A stretch of 64,000 nucleotides of DNA from Rhizobium sp. Root274 (GTDB lineage Bacteria > Pseudomonadota > Alphaproteobacteria > Rhizobiales > Rhizobiaceae): the NCBI RefSeq assembly GCF_001429245.1, contig NZ_LMJE01000001.1, positions 587,048 through 651,047 of the forward strand, in the 5' to 3' direction. A program made the position numbers and the translations under genes. Under the pieces are notes generated by a model that ran no database searches, was not told where the DNA came from, and saw only the letters and a program-made list of their open reading frames with translations. Positions 1 through 6,484 of the stretch are shown piece by piece. Every line of letters begins with the position of its first letter. The first letter of the stretch is position 1.

Positions 1-383
1 ATGCCGACAATGCCGACGCCGATGGTGACCGGGCCGTCCTTGTCGGTGCCCTTCCAGGACAACGTCTGATAGGGCATGCCGTTCTGGTCGCCCTTGCTTT
101 CGGTCTGGCTGGCCGGATCGGCGGTTACGCCGTTTTCCTCGAGGAATGTGAAGACGCCCTTGATCACCTCTTCGGTGTCTTCGGCGCCGGCGGCATCGAA
201 GGAGATATAGGTGCCGCCATCCGGCGAGGTGGCCTCGTAACCATAGTCGGTTTCGCTCGGCTTCCAGCTCTCCGGAATGTCGACGGTCGCGACCGGATCA
301 TCGGAAGGGAAGTTGAAGGCGCCGGCGAGCGAGGTACCAGCGGTGAGGAGGAGGATTGCCGCGGTGGCAAGGAACTTGTTCAT
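1..383 (-). CDS. Secreted protein of unknown function, 3' end cut by window edge
   Basis: The minus strand reads from an ATG at 383 to the window edge without a stop, giving about 127 residues of an incomplete protein. It begins MNKFLATAAILLLTAG, a short basic start and a hydrophobic stretch typical of a Sec signal peptide, with likely cleavage near residue 20 (SLA-GAF). The mature part is acidic and soluble, with no membrane segment. No family is recognised with confidence. Codon choice (GCC, GGC, ATC, AAG) fits a real gene, and the plus-strand reading frames over it do not look like proteins. It is transcribed away from cspA. Confidence 0.75.
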   Translation of the reverse strand, partial: MNKFLATAAILLLTAGTSLAGAFNFPSDDPVATVDIPESWKPSETDYGYEATSPDGGTYISFDAAGAEDTEEVIKGVFTFLEENGVTADPASQTESKGDQNGMPYQTLSWKGTDKDGPVTIGVGIVG

Positions 384-730
384 CGGATGTGTCCGTTGGT
401 GAGAGATGGTCCTGCACGGATTGCCTGCGGCCAAGGCCGTCTGCTTTCAGCGCGACAGGTTTCATAGCAGGTGTCGATGAAGAATCGTTGTACTCTTTTT
501 GGAAGAGACTCGCGCCAGAATGACACGGCGTTCTGCTCCGGGAAGGGTTGATAATCCACGCGTTTGGCGCGAAGGAGAGACGAAATCGCGGATGACTGCG
601 CGACCGGACGACACTCCCATACAGGGGAATTTCTGTCGACCCGTCCGGCGGAATGCCCTATGCCTCAGGCATTCGGGCGTCTCCAGAGGCCGCGCGCCGG
701 GTGCTGCGACCGGAAAAATCGGATTTTTGC

Positions 731-759
731 TTGTCACGCAGGGCTTCAGCCCTTATATT
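731..759 (+). promoter_or_regulatory. Sigma-70-type promoter of cspA
   Basis: TTGTCA at 731-736 and TATATT at 754-759 are separated by exactly 17 bases, a near-consensus vegetative promoter. Initiation about 7 bases downstream would give a leader of roughly 120 bases before the cspA ATG at 886. The remaining upstream interval (384-730) shows no convincing gene; its overlapping short frames have poor codon bias. Confidence 0.6.
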
Positions 760-864
760 GTCGCCATCGAAGATTGCGAGTGACTTTGTCTACGCGCCTC
801 AAGCGCACGCCAGATTTCCTTCAACGTCGATATACCGCCGGTCGAATGTCTCTCCGGCAAGCCC

Positions 865-885
865 AACGATTGAAAGGAAATCGTT
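865..885 (+). promoter_or_regulatory. Hairpin presenting the cspA Shine-Dalgarno sequence in its loop
   Basis: AACGATT (865-871) and AATCGTT (879-885) are perfect reverse complements. They enclose the 7-base loop GAAAGGA, which holds the ribosome-binding site. The stem ends directly against the ATG at 886. The pairing is read from the sequence; a role in temperature-dependent translation is inference. Confidence 0.55.
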
Positions 886-1095
886 ATGAACACAGGTACC
901 GTAAAGTGGTTCAACAGCACCAAGGGTTTTGGTTTCATCCAGCCGGATGAAGGCTCTGCCGACGTGTTCGTCCACATATCCGCAGTTCAGCGCGCCGGCA
1001 TGCGCGACCTCGTCGAAGGCCAGAAGATCTCTTACGATCTGGTCCAGGACAAGCGTTCGGGCAAGAGCTCGGCCGACAACCTGCGCGCCGCTTAA
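886..1095 (+). CDS. cspA: Cold-shock domain RNA chaperone, CspA family
   Basis: This 69-residue protein is a single cold-shock domain that binds single-stranded RNA/DNA and keeps mRNA unstructured at low temperature. It has the conserved start GTVKWFN, the RNP1-like motif KGFGFI (residues 13-18) and the RNP2-like motif VFVHIS (27-32), and the length is normal for the family. The start is fixed by AAAGGA upstream and by the conserved N-terminus. It has a near-consensus promoter, a long leader and an intrinsic terminator, so it is probably monocistronic. Rhizobia carry several csp paralogues, so the exact letter is uncertain. Confidence 0.95.
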   Translation: MNTGTVKWFNSTKGFGFIQPDEGSADVFVHISAVQRAGMRDLVEGQKISYDLVQDKRSGKSSADNLRAA

Positions 1096-1154
1096 TAATT
1101 TGTCGCTCGCCCCGCTCTTCGTCGTTTTGTCGGCTTGCGGGTAGAGTGACGAGG

Positions 1155-1187
1155 AAAGGTCGGGTGTTGCCCGGCCTTTTTTGTTTT
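1155..1187 (+). terminator. Intrinsic terminator after cspA
   Basis: AAAGGTCGGG and CCCGGCCTTT pair around a short TGTTG loop with one G-U pair, and the 3' arm runs into a T-rich tract ending near 1187. It lies 60 bases after the cspA stop, and the rpsU promoter begins in its T tract. Confidence 0.8.
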
Positions 1188-1214
1188 GTCGATTACCTGC
1201 CCGCAGGTTATACG
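1186..1214 (+). promoter_or_regulatory. Promoter of rpsU with a palindromic spacer
   Basis: TTGTCG (1186-1191) and TATACG (1209-1214) are spaced by 17 bases. The spacer holds the 14-base inverted repeat ACCTGC-CC-GCAGGT (1195-1208), a possible operator between the -35 and -10 elements. The predicted transcript has a leader of about 110 bases. Confidence 0.55.
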
Positions 1215-1226
1215 GCAGCCCATTCG

Positions 1227-1243
1227 TCCCGATCCGATCGGGA
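1227..1243 (+). promoter_or_regulatory. Perfect palindrome in the rpsU 5' leader
   Basis: TCCCGATC-C-GATCGGGA is a perfect inverted repeat just downstream of the predicted transcription start. It could act as a DNA operator or as an RNA hairpin (TCCCGA/TCGGGA around a 5-base loop). The function is not known. Confidence 0.4.
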
Positions 1244-1331
1244 TCTTCGCCGGGGCTTGGCGCGTTTCTCTGACGCACCCCTCATCCGAAACTCGAGATC
1301 ATCGGGCCCCAAGCCCGGAAAGGAAACGACC

Positions 1332-1580
1332 GTGCAAGTTCTCGTTCGTGACAACAATGTCGACCAGGCACTCCGCGTGCTGAAGAAGAAGATGCAGCGC
1401 GAAGGCCTGTTCCGCGAAATGAAGGCGCGCAGCGCATTCGAAAAGCCGTCGGAAAAGCGCGTTCGCGAAAAGGCTGAAGCCGTTCGCCGTCAGCGCAAGC
1501 TGGCGCGCAAGAAGATGCAGCGCGAAGGCCTGCTGCCGGCGCCGAAGAAGGCTGTCGTCCGCGGCGGCGCTGCTCGCTAA
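1332..1580 (+). CDS. rpsU: 30S ribosomal protein S21
   Basis: This 82-residue basic protein of the small subunit helps in mRNA selection near the anti-Shine-Dalgarno end of 16S rRNA. The N-terminus [20 protein letters not shown] and the central [17 protein letters not shown] are the S21 signature. The start is GTG at 1332, preceded by AAAGGAAACGACC; the open frame continues upstream but without family similarity. MQREGL occurs twice, once near the N-terminus and once near the C-terminus. The C-terminal tail [14 protein letters not shown] is longer than in enterobacterial S21 (71 residues), as is usual in alphaproteobacteria. Confidence 0.95.
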   Translation: MQVLVRDNNVDQALRVLKKKMQREGLFREMKARSAFEKPSEKRVREKAEAVRRQRKLARKKMQREGLLPAPKKAVVRGGAAR

Positions 1581-1594
1581 AGACTGCCCAATCT

Positions 1595-1621
1595 ATCCGT
1601 GCGCCCCTGGGGCGCGCGGAT
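1595..1621 (+). terminator. GC-rich hairpin after rpsU
   Basis: ATCCGTGCGCCCC and GGGGCGCGCGGAT pair almost fully around a single T, with one T-G pair. It is placed like a terminator but has no T tract after it. It may therefore be only a partial terminator or a 3' stabilising stem. Confidence 0.4.
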
Positions 1622-1724
1622 CGCCCACCCCCGCATTCCGTCCCCACTCTGTCCCGTCGGGGCACATCGTCGAGCCATTGACGCTTCTGGGTCGACACGC
1701 ACATCGCTGCAGGAAGGACCGGAC

Positions 1725-1955
1725 ATGACTGCCACCAAAGACACGTTTTTCAAGCCTGAAAAGGTTTCGCCGCAGGACAAGGCCGCGACCACCGACAGCG
1801 TCGCACGCTCGCTGATCGAAGCCGAAGCCGTGGCGCGCGAGAAAAAGACCGAGACGCTGAAGGCGCTGCGCCTCGAGCGCGAAGCGCTGGAAGCCGAAAA
1901 GGCACCGGCGCCGAAGAAGCGCGCCGTCAAGAAGGCCTCCGTCAAGCGCGGCTGA
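1725..1955 (+). CDS. Small charged protein with a Lys/Ala-rich tail, unknown function
   Basis: This 76-residue protein begins MTATKDTFFKPEKV, with AGGAAGG upstream of the ATG at 1725. The middle is strongly helical and alternates Glu, Arg, Lys and Ala (about residues 25-60). The C-terminus PKKRAVKKASVKRG is very basic and resembles the tail of the S21 protein encoded just upstream. I recall similar short proteins beside rpsU in other rhizobia, without known function. Binding to RNA or ribosomes is suggested only by composition and position. An in-frame extension upstream to 1599 lacks a ribosome-binding site and was not used. Confidence 0.75.
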   Translation: MTATKDTFFKPEKVSPQDKAATTDSVARSLIEAEAVAREKKTETLKALRLEREALEAEKAPAPKKRAVKKASVKRG

Positions 1956-2075
1956 GCCGATCTTCCCGAAGACGCGACGCCATCCGGCGCGCCCGTCTCT
2001 CCCCTTGTACGTGATATCACCAGACGGGCGGATGCTTTTGCTCCCGCCGTTCTGGTGCATGTTTATGCCTGATTT

Positions 2076-2645
2076 TCAGGCCGTCTGTTGTCTTCCGAGG
2101 ACCGTTGCAGCGCCCGCCGGATCGAGCGTGACGAAGACCAGCTCTCCGCTTTGCGGCACGATATCGGCAAGACCGGTGATGTTCACCTGATGGGTGACGA
2201 GAATGACGGGGACCGGGCCGGACAGACCGGCCAGCCAGGCGCTGAGCTTCATCGTCTGTTCGCTCCCGTCTTCCGGGGTACCGAAAAAAGAATTGAGGAG
2301 CGGCTGCTCGGCAACCGGCCCGAGCGCCAGTCCTTCCGCCGTGTCGAGACACCGGCACCACTGGCTGGAATAGACCCGCGCCGCGGTTACACCGTTCGCA
2401 CGAAAGAGATCTCCCATCCGGCGCGCCTGCGCCCGGCCGGCATCGGACAGGTTTCGTTGCGTGTCGCAGGCGCCCAACCTGAAGCCCGGCGGATCACCTA
2501 TTCCCGGGGCCGAAGCGTGGCGAACAAGGACCAGGGCCTGACCGAGACGGAATGCTGCCCAGGGATCAGTGGCCGCGCCCGCCCGGCTTGCAAAGGCGGC
2601 GGCGGCGGCGGAGGACATGGCGAGGAACTGGCGTCGCAAAAGCAT
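2076..2645 (-). CDS. Tat-exported histidine phosphatase family protein
   Basis: This is a 189-residue protein of the phosphoglycerate-mutase-like fold. The signal peptide MLLRRQFLAMSSAAAAAF carries a twin-arginine motif (RRQFLA). The catalytic motif is LVRHASAPG (RH instead of the commoner RHG), with NLSDAGRAQARRMG after it. The second catalytic His is likely in VTHQVN near residue 149. Such proteins are secreted phosphatases or phosphatase-like proteins of unknown substrate. The ATG at 2645 has AGGAC upstream and gives a clean signal peptide; a GTG start further out adds 27 residues without signal character. Confidence 0.8.
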   Translation of the reverse strand: MLLRRQFLAMSSAAAAAFASRAGAATDPWAAFRLGQALVLVRHASAPGIGDPPGFRLGACDTQRNLSDAGRAQARRMGDLFRANGVTAARVYSSQWCRCLDTAEGLALGPVAEQPLLNSFFGTPEDGSEQTMKLSAWLAGLSGPVPVILVTHQVNITGLADIVPQSGELVFVTLDPAGAATVLGRQQTA

Positions 2646-2759
2646 GTCGGCGTCCTGCCCGGTTGTTTGATTTATACCGAACAGATACGTGCGCAGGACA
2701 TGCCGTGGATCAAGGCTGCCGACCACGGTTGCGTGATCGGCAAGGCTTGATGATGCGGA

Positions 2760-3536
2760 TCACCGCGCGGCGGCCGTCAGGTTGAAATAGGCACCTTGCG
2801 GATCCTGGCAGGCAGCAATCCAGGAGCCGCCGGGGACCTGATGCGGGCCCATCAGCAGCTGGCCGCCGAGTGCTTTGACCTGGTCGATCGCCGCGTCGAT
2901 GGCGGGCACGATGAAGTAGTAGCCCCAGTAAGGGACGGGCATTTCAGGCCGCTTGGTCATCATGCCGCCAATCGCACGATCACCGCGCTTGAAGGTCTGG
3001 TAGATGCCAAGCGCGTCCATGTCGACGGCCATATCTTTTGCCCAGCCGTATCTCGCGACGTAGAAATCCCAGACCTTCTCCCAGTCACCGGCCATGAGCT
3101 CGTTCCAGCCGACCGTTCCGGCGCTGCCGGGGGTGGGCCAATTGCCGGTTCCACCCTCCGGCATTTTCGGCGTCATGATGCAGACGACGGCGCCCTGCGG
3201 GTCGGCGACGACGGCGAAACGGCCGACATCGGGAATGTCTTCCGCAGGACGGCAGATGGTGCCGCCGTTCGCGGCAGAATCGGCGGCCATTTGGTCGACG
3301 TCATCGACAGCGATATAGCCGGTCCAGTGAGGCGGCATGCCGTGCCCCTTCATCTCCTCGCTCAGCGCCATCATGCCAGCAACGCCGGAAGGGAAGCCCG
3401 GGATTGCGAGAGTGGTATAGGTGTAGTCCCCCATGTGGATATCGGTCGGCTCCCAGCCGAACAGCGGGCCGTAGAAGGACTTTGCTGCCGCCGGATCGGG
3501 GGTGATCAGCTCGTGCCAGATGAATGTGCCATGCAT
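2760..3536 (-). CDS. Two-domain VOC (glyoxalase-like) protein
   Basis: This 258-residue protein is built of two tandem vicinal-oxygen-chelate modules. Domain 1 (about 1-120) has FIWHELITPD, AAKSFYGPLFGW and DPQGAVVCI. Domain 2 (about 135-258) has GWNELMAGD and DPQGAYFNL. Members act as metal-dependent lyases, dioxygenases or binding proteins, and the substrate cannot be read here. It is the last gene of a minus-strand run with the DUF1579 and DUF899 genes (gaps 30 and 15 bases), probably one operon controlled from the divergent MarR gene. Confidence 0.88.
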   Translation of the reverse strand: MHGTFIWHELITPDPAAAKSFYGPLFGWEPTDIHMGDYTYTTLAIPGFPSGVAGMMALSEEMKGHGMPPHWTGYIAVDDVDQMAADSAANGGTICRPAEDIPDVGRFAVVADPQGAVVCIMTPKMPEGGTGNWPTPGSAGTVGWNELMAGDWEKVWDFYVARYGWAKDMAVDMDALGIYQTFKRGDRAIGGMMTKRPEMPVPYWGYYFIVPAIDAAIDQVKALGGQLLMGPHQVPGGSWIAACQDPQGAYFNLTAAAR

Positions 3537-3566
3537 GCGGTTACCCTCTCTATCTTATTGCCAGCG

Positions 3567-4055
3567 TCAGGCGATGCGCCGGGATGTGCTTGTCATGAAG
3601 GTCTTGAAGCTGCCGTCCGGCTGGCGGACGCTGCCGGAAAAGGTCCTGGTGTCGTCATCGATGAAATGGATGACATCACGGAAGATGTCGGTACGAGAGG
3701 GATCGTCGAAGCTCGGACCTTCAGCCTCCAGCACCAGGGTCTGGCCGTCGTCCTCCAGCCAACCCTTGTAGATCCAGAGCTTGTCCATCATCGAGCCGAT
3801 CCAGCTGCCGACGTAATGGCCCAGTCGCGGGTCGTAGCCGAGCGTCATGATCATCGAGGACTGCCCGCCGTCGCCCATATTGCCTTCGCCTTCGGAAATG
3901 ATCCAGAAGCCGCCGACGGAGCGGACCTTTTCGGTCCATCGCTTGAGGGGATCTTCCGGATCGTAGTCTTCATGGCCGGTCGAGGCGACATAGAGCCATT
4001 CGCCGACGAGGCGTTCGAGCACCTTGTGATGCTCTGTGGGTTTTGGAAATTCCAT
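3567..4055 (-). CDS. DUF1579 domain protein
   Basis: This 162-residue soluble protein contains the DUF1579 pattern (LVGEWLY near residue 14, RSVGGFWIISEGEG, then GYDPRLGHYVGSWI). The fold is a lipocalin-like barrel of unknown function. The start ATG at 4055 is preceded by GGGAGGGGG. It lies between a VOC protein and a DUF899 protein, which suggests a shared stress or detoxification role. The exact reaction is unknown. Confidence 0.85.
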   Translation of the reverse strand: MEFPKPTEHHKVLERLVGEWLYVASTGHEDYDPEDPLKRWTEKVRSVGGFWIISEGEGNMGDGGQSSMIMTLGYDPRLGHYVGSWIGSMMDKLWIYKGWLEDDGQTLVLEAEGPSFDDPSRTDIFRDVIHFIDDDTRTFSGSVRQPDGSFKTFMTSTSRRIA

Positions 4056-4070
4056 GAGTGCCCCCTCCCC

Positions 4071-4826
4071 TCAGTGGCAACAACCGGCCGCCGCGGCCGG
4101 CTTCTCGACATACTCGTCCTTGCGCTTGACGAAGCTCAGCGTGCCCGTCTCGTTTCGGCCGAACGGGGCGTGGTCGAGGATCATCAGCGTGCCCAAGGCT
4201 TCCTCGCCACCGCGGGCATATTGCGAATAGGTGTGGAAGATCTGGCCCTGCTCATCCTTGTAGAAGGCCGAGAGACCGGGCAGTTCGTCATGCGCCTGTT
4301 CGCTCGGCGTCTGGCGGAAATTGTAGGTGACCGAGCCGGAGGCCAGCTGCTCCTTGGTGAAGGAAACGTGGAAGTCGAAGTTGAAATCGCTGCCGTTGGA
4401 CGACACCCAGGGGAAGTGCCAGCTCATGCGGCGCTTGTAAGCCTCGATCTTGTCGAGGGGCGCGCGCGAGACGGTCATGAAGGTGACGTCGTGATTGTTG
4501 AGATGCGGCAGCATGCCGTCGATGTGATCGGCGAAGAAGGAGCAGCCAGGGCAGCCGGCATCCCAGTCGGGACCGAACATGAAATGGTTGATCATCAGCT
4601 GGCTGCGACCCTCGAAGAGATCGGCCAAGGTCTTTGCGCCCGAGGGTGTCTGGAACCGGTAGTCCTTCTCCACCCGGACCCAGGGAAGCTCAAGGCGCGC
4701 GGCATTCACCCGGTCACGCTGGCGGGTTAGTTCCTTTTCAGCCAGCAACAAGGCCTTGCGAGCCTCCAGCCACTCCTCGCGCGAGACGATGCGGGATGGA
4801 GCCTGCGCTTTAACAGCATATTCCAT
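4071..4826 (-). CDS. DUF899 thioredoxin-like protein
   Basis: This 251-residue protein belongs to the DUF899 branch of the thioredoxin fold. The redox motif CPGCSFF lies about residue 95, after FMFGPDWDAG. The C-terminus ends in Cys-Cys-His. The start ATG at 4826 is preceded by AAGAGGAGGATC, the clearest ribosome-binding site locally; a further 19 in-frame residues upstream overlap the operator and are rejected. It is transcribed divergently from a MarR regulator with 50 bases between the start codons. Confidence 0.88.
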   Translation of the reverse strand: MEYAVKAQAPSRIVSREEWLEARKALLLAEKELTRQRDRVNAARLELPWVRVEKDYRFQTPSGAKTLADLFEGRSQLMINHFMFGPDWDAGCPGCSFFADHIDGMLPHLNNHDVTFMTVSRAPLDKIEAYKRRMSWHFPWVSSNGSDFNFDFHVSFTKEQLASGSVTYNFRQTPSEQAHDELPGLSAFYKDEQGQIFHTYSQYARGGEEALGTLMILDHAPFGRNETGTLSFVKRKDEYVEKPAAAAGCCH

Positions 4827-4842
4827 TGTTCTGATCCTCCTC

Positions 4843-4872
4843 TTGACATTTACGTTGATATCAACATATTTA
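4843..4872 (+). promoter_or_regulatory. Promoter and MarR operator between the DUF899 and marR genes
   Basis: The perfect 12-base palindrome GTTGATATCAAC lies at 4854-4865. It sits between TTGACA (4843-4848) and an AT-rich -10 candidate (CATATT, 4865-4870). Initiation from this promoter would fall at or beside the marR ATG (4877), which has no Shine-Dalgarno sequence, so the marR mRNA may be leaderless. The same palindrome is placed to repress the divergent operon. Confidence 0.6.
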
Positions 4873-4876
4873 ATCC

Positions 4877-5323
4877 ATGTCAAACCTGCCTGTGATTCCC
4901 TATTCCACCACCCTTCATGTGAAGGACACCTGCCTTTGCCTGCATGCGCAGCGTGCGGCGCGCGCGCTGGCGCGTCGTTTCGATCTGGCGCTGAAGCCGG
5001 CGGGGGTGACCAACCAGCAATTCTCCCTGATGATGGCGCTGAACCGGCCGGAGCCGCCGGGCATGGGTCCTGTTGCGAAGCTCCTGGCCATGGATCGCAC
5101 CACGTTGACGGCAGCGCTGAAGCCGCTTTCGGCGCGCGGCTGGGTGGCGGTGGAGCCGGATCCGAAGGACAGGCGCGGCAAGCTGCTGCGGCTGACGCTC
5201 GAAGGGGCGCAGGCGCTTTCGGGCGCCGTGCCGATCTGGAAGCGGGTGCATGGCGAGATCGAAGCGGGCCTGACGAGCGATCCGCAGGCGCTGCGAACGG
5301 GGCTTCTCGAGGTCAGCCTGTAA
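4877..5323 (+). CDS. MarR family transcriptional regulator
   Basis: This 148-residue winged-helix protein has LARRFDLALKPAGVTNQQFSL, then the recognition region AMDRTTLTAALKPLSARGW and the wing DPKDRRGKLLRLT, all in the usual MarR order. Two cysteines (TCLCLH, residues 19 and 21) sit in the N-terminal dimer helix where some MarR proteins sense oxidants. It is divergent from the DUF899-DUF1579-VOC run and probably represses it and itself through GTTGATATCAAC. The inducer is unknown. Confidence 0.92.
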   Translation: MSNLPVIPYSTTLHVKDTCLCLHAQRAARALARRFDLALKPAGVTNQQFSLMMALNRPEPPGMGPVAKLLAMDRTTLTAALKPLSARGWVAVEPDPKDRRGKLLRLTLEGAQALSGAVPIWKRVHGEIEAGLTSDPQALRTGLLEVSL

Positions 5324-5332
5324 GCGCCTAAG

Positions 5333-6331
5333 TTAGGCCCGTTCGGTCGATAGAGGCTCGGGACGCTGCCGCGTGAACCTCTGCTCCAGAACTTCAATCC
5401 CCCATTGATCACCCGGCCGCTGCTCGGCAAGGGCGAAGCCATGCGACTCATAAAGGTGGCGGGCGGCGGCGAGGCCGTCGAAGGTCCAGAGATCCGTGCG
5501 CGCGAAACCCTGCGCGTCGACGAAGGCGAGCGCCTTTGCCATCAGCCTGCGGCCGAGACCTGCGCCGCGCAGGCTGTCATCAAGGATGAACCAGCGCAGA
5601 TGGGCAATCGAGGGGCCCCTCCCCTCTGTGCGACTTTTGTCCGGATCGTGACCGAGATCCTCGCCATCGATGGCAATCGAGCCGAGGATGCGGCCGGCGC
5701 GCGTGACGGTCCAGACCTGGTTGCCCGGATGATTGAGACGGTTGCAGAAATCGGCCAGCCCGCCGGCCACCACCGCTTCGAAGGCTCGACCGAAGCCGGC
5801 GGTGCGGGCGTAGTAGTCGATATGCATCTGCGTGATCCCGGCGATCAGGCCCGAGTGGTAACCGGTCACGATCTCGACGGGGGCTGCGGCGGCGCCCGTC
5901 TCCGGCGCCAGCGCCTGCGCATAGAGCTGCAGGCCATCGAGCACGGTCTGGTGGCGCTCCGGCTGCAGCCGGTCGAGCGCGCCCGCCACCTGGCTGCGGG
6001 CAAAAGCGTGGATGGCGGCAACACGCTCACTGCCTTTTTGCGTCAGTGTCAGCCGCTTGACGCGCTGATCGGCGGCATCCGGCGTCTCGCGCAGATCACC
6101 TGAGAGCACGAGCTTGCGCAACAGCCGGCTGACGCTGGACTTGTCGAGCCGGAGCAGATCACAGAGCGCAGCGGCGGTGATGCCCGGCTGCTGCCCGACC
6201 TCGATCAGCGCGTGTACGGATGATGGCGGCAGATCGGTGCCGGCAAAGGCACCGCCCATGAAACCGAGGGTGCGGACGAGTTTCCGCGACTGCGCACGGA
6301 TATCGTCGATCAGGATGGGCTGGATCGTCAT
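5333..6331 (-). CDS. Fusion of MarR-type winged helix and GNAT acetyltransferase
   Basis: This 332-residue protein has an N-terminal MarR domain (about 1-145; LLRLDKSSVSRLLRKLV and DQRVKRLTLTQKG). The C-terminal GNAT domain (about 160-325) has FILDDSLRGAGLGRRLM as its acetyl-CoA loop and LYESHGFALAEQ near the end. This architecture occurs widely in proteobacteria; the acetyl acceptor is not known. The start ATG at 6331 has GAAAGAG upstream. An inverted repeat sits just before the ribosome-binding site, suggesting self-repression. It converges with the preceding marR gene with only 9 bases between stops. Confidence 0.9.
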   Translation of the reverse strand: MTIQPILIDDIRAQSRKLVRTLGFMGGAFAGTDLPPSSVHALIEVGQQPGITAAALCDLLRLDKSSVSRLLRKLVLSGDLRETPDAADQRVKRLTLTQKGSERVAAIHAFARSQVAGALDRLQPERHQTVLDGLQLYAQALAPETGAAAAPVEIVTGYHSGLIAGITQMHIDYYARTAGFGRAFEAVVAGGLADFCNRLNHPGNQVWTVTRAGRILGSIAIDGEDLGHDPDKSRTEGRGPSIAHLRWFILDDSLRGAGLGRRLMAKALAFVDAQGFARTDLWTFDGLAAARHLYESHGFALAEQRPGDQWGIEVLEQRFTRQRPEPLSTERA

Positions 6332-6345
6332 CACGCGGCTCTTTC

Positions 6346-6360
6346 GTTGCACGATGCAAC
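6346..6360 (-). promoter_or_regulatory. Operator of the MarR-GNAT gene
   Basis: GTTGCA-CGA-TGCAAC is a perfect inverted repeat 14 bases before the start codon. On the minus strand, TTGCAG and TATAGT, 16 bases apart, form the likely promoter just upstream, placing the repeat at the transcription start. Confidence 0.6.
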
Positions 6361-6405
6361 TATATGCAAGCCCGTCTCCGCTGCAAGCCTTGATGTGCCG
6401 ATCTG

Positions 6406-6456
6406 TTGAAGCGAGAGCTCCGGTATGGTACAACCTCTTATGAGGTACGTACCTCA
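6406..6456 (+). promoter_or_regulatory. Promoter and 16-base palindrome of the PNPOx-like gene
   Basis: TTGAAG (6406-6411) and TACAAC (6429-6434) are 17 bases apart. Directly after them lies the perfect 16-base palindrome TGAGGTACGTACCTCA (6441-6456), covering the predicted transcription start. This is a classical repressor position. No adjacent regulator clearly matches it, so the protein may be encoded elsewhere. Confidence 0.6.
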
Positions 6457-6484
6457 GAATCAGGGAACGAGGGAGGAATTTTCA

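Noticed and set aside
499-950. Overlapping plus-strand open frames before and through the start of cspA
   Set aside because: They lack ribosome-binding sites and codon bias, overlap each other and run across the cspA promoter and leader.
2796-4730. 644-codon open frame on the plus strand
   Set aside because: It is the antisense shadow of the VOC, DUF1579 and DUF899 genes, which have clear family motifs and starts on the minus strand.
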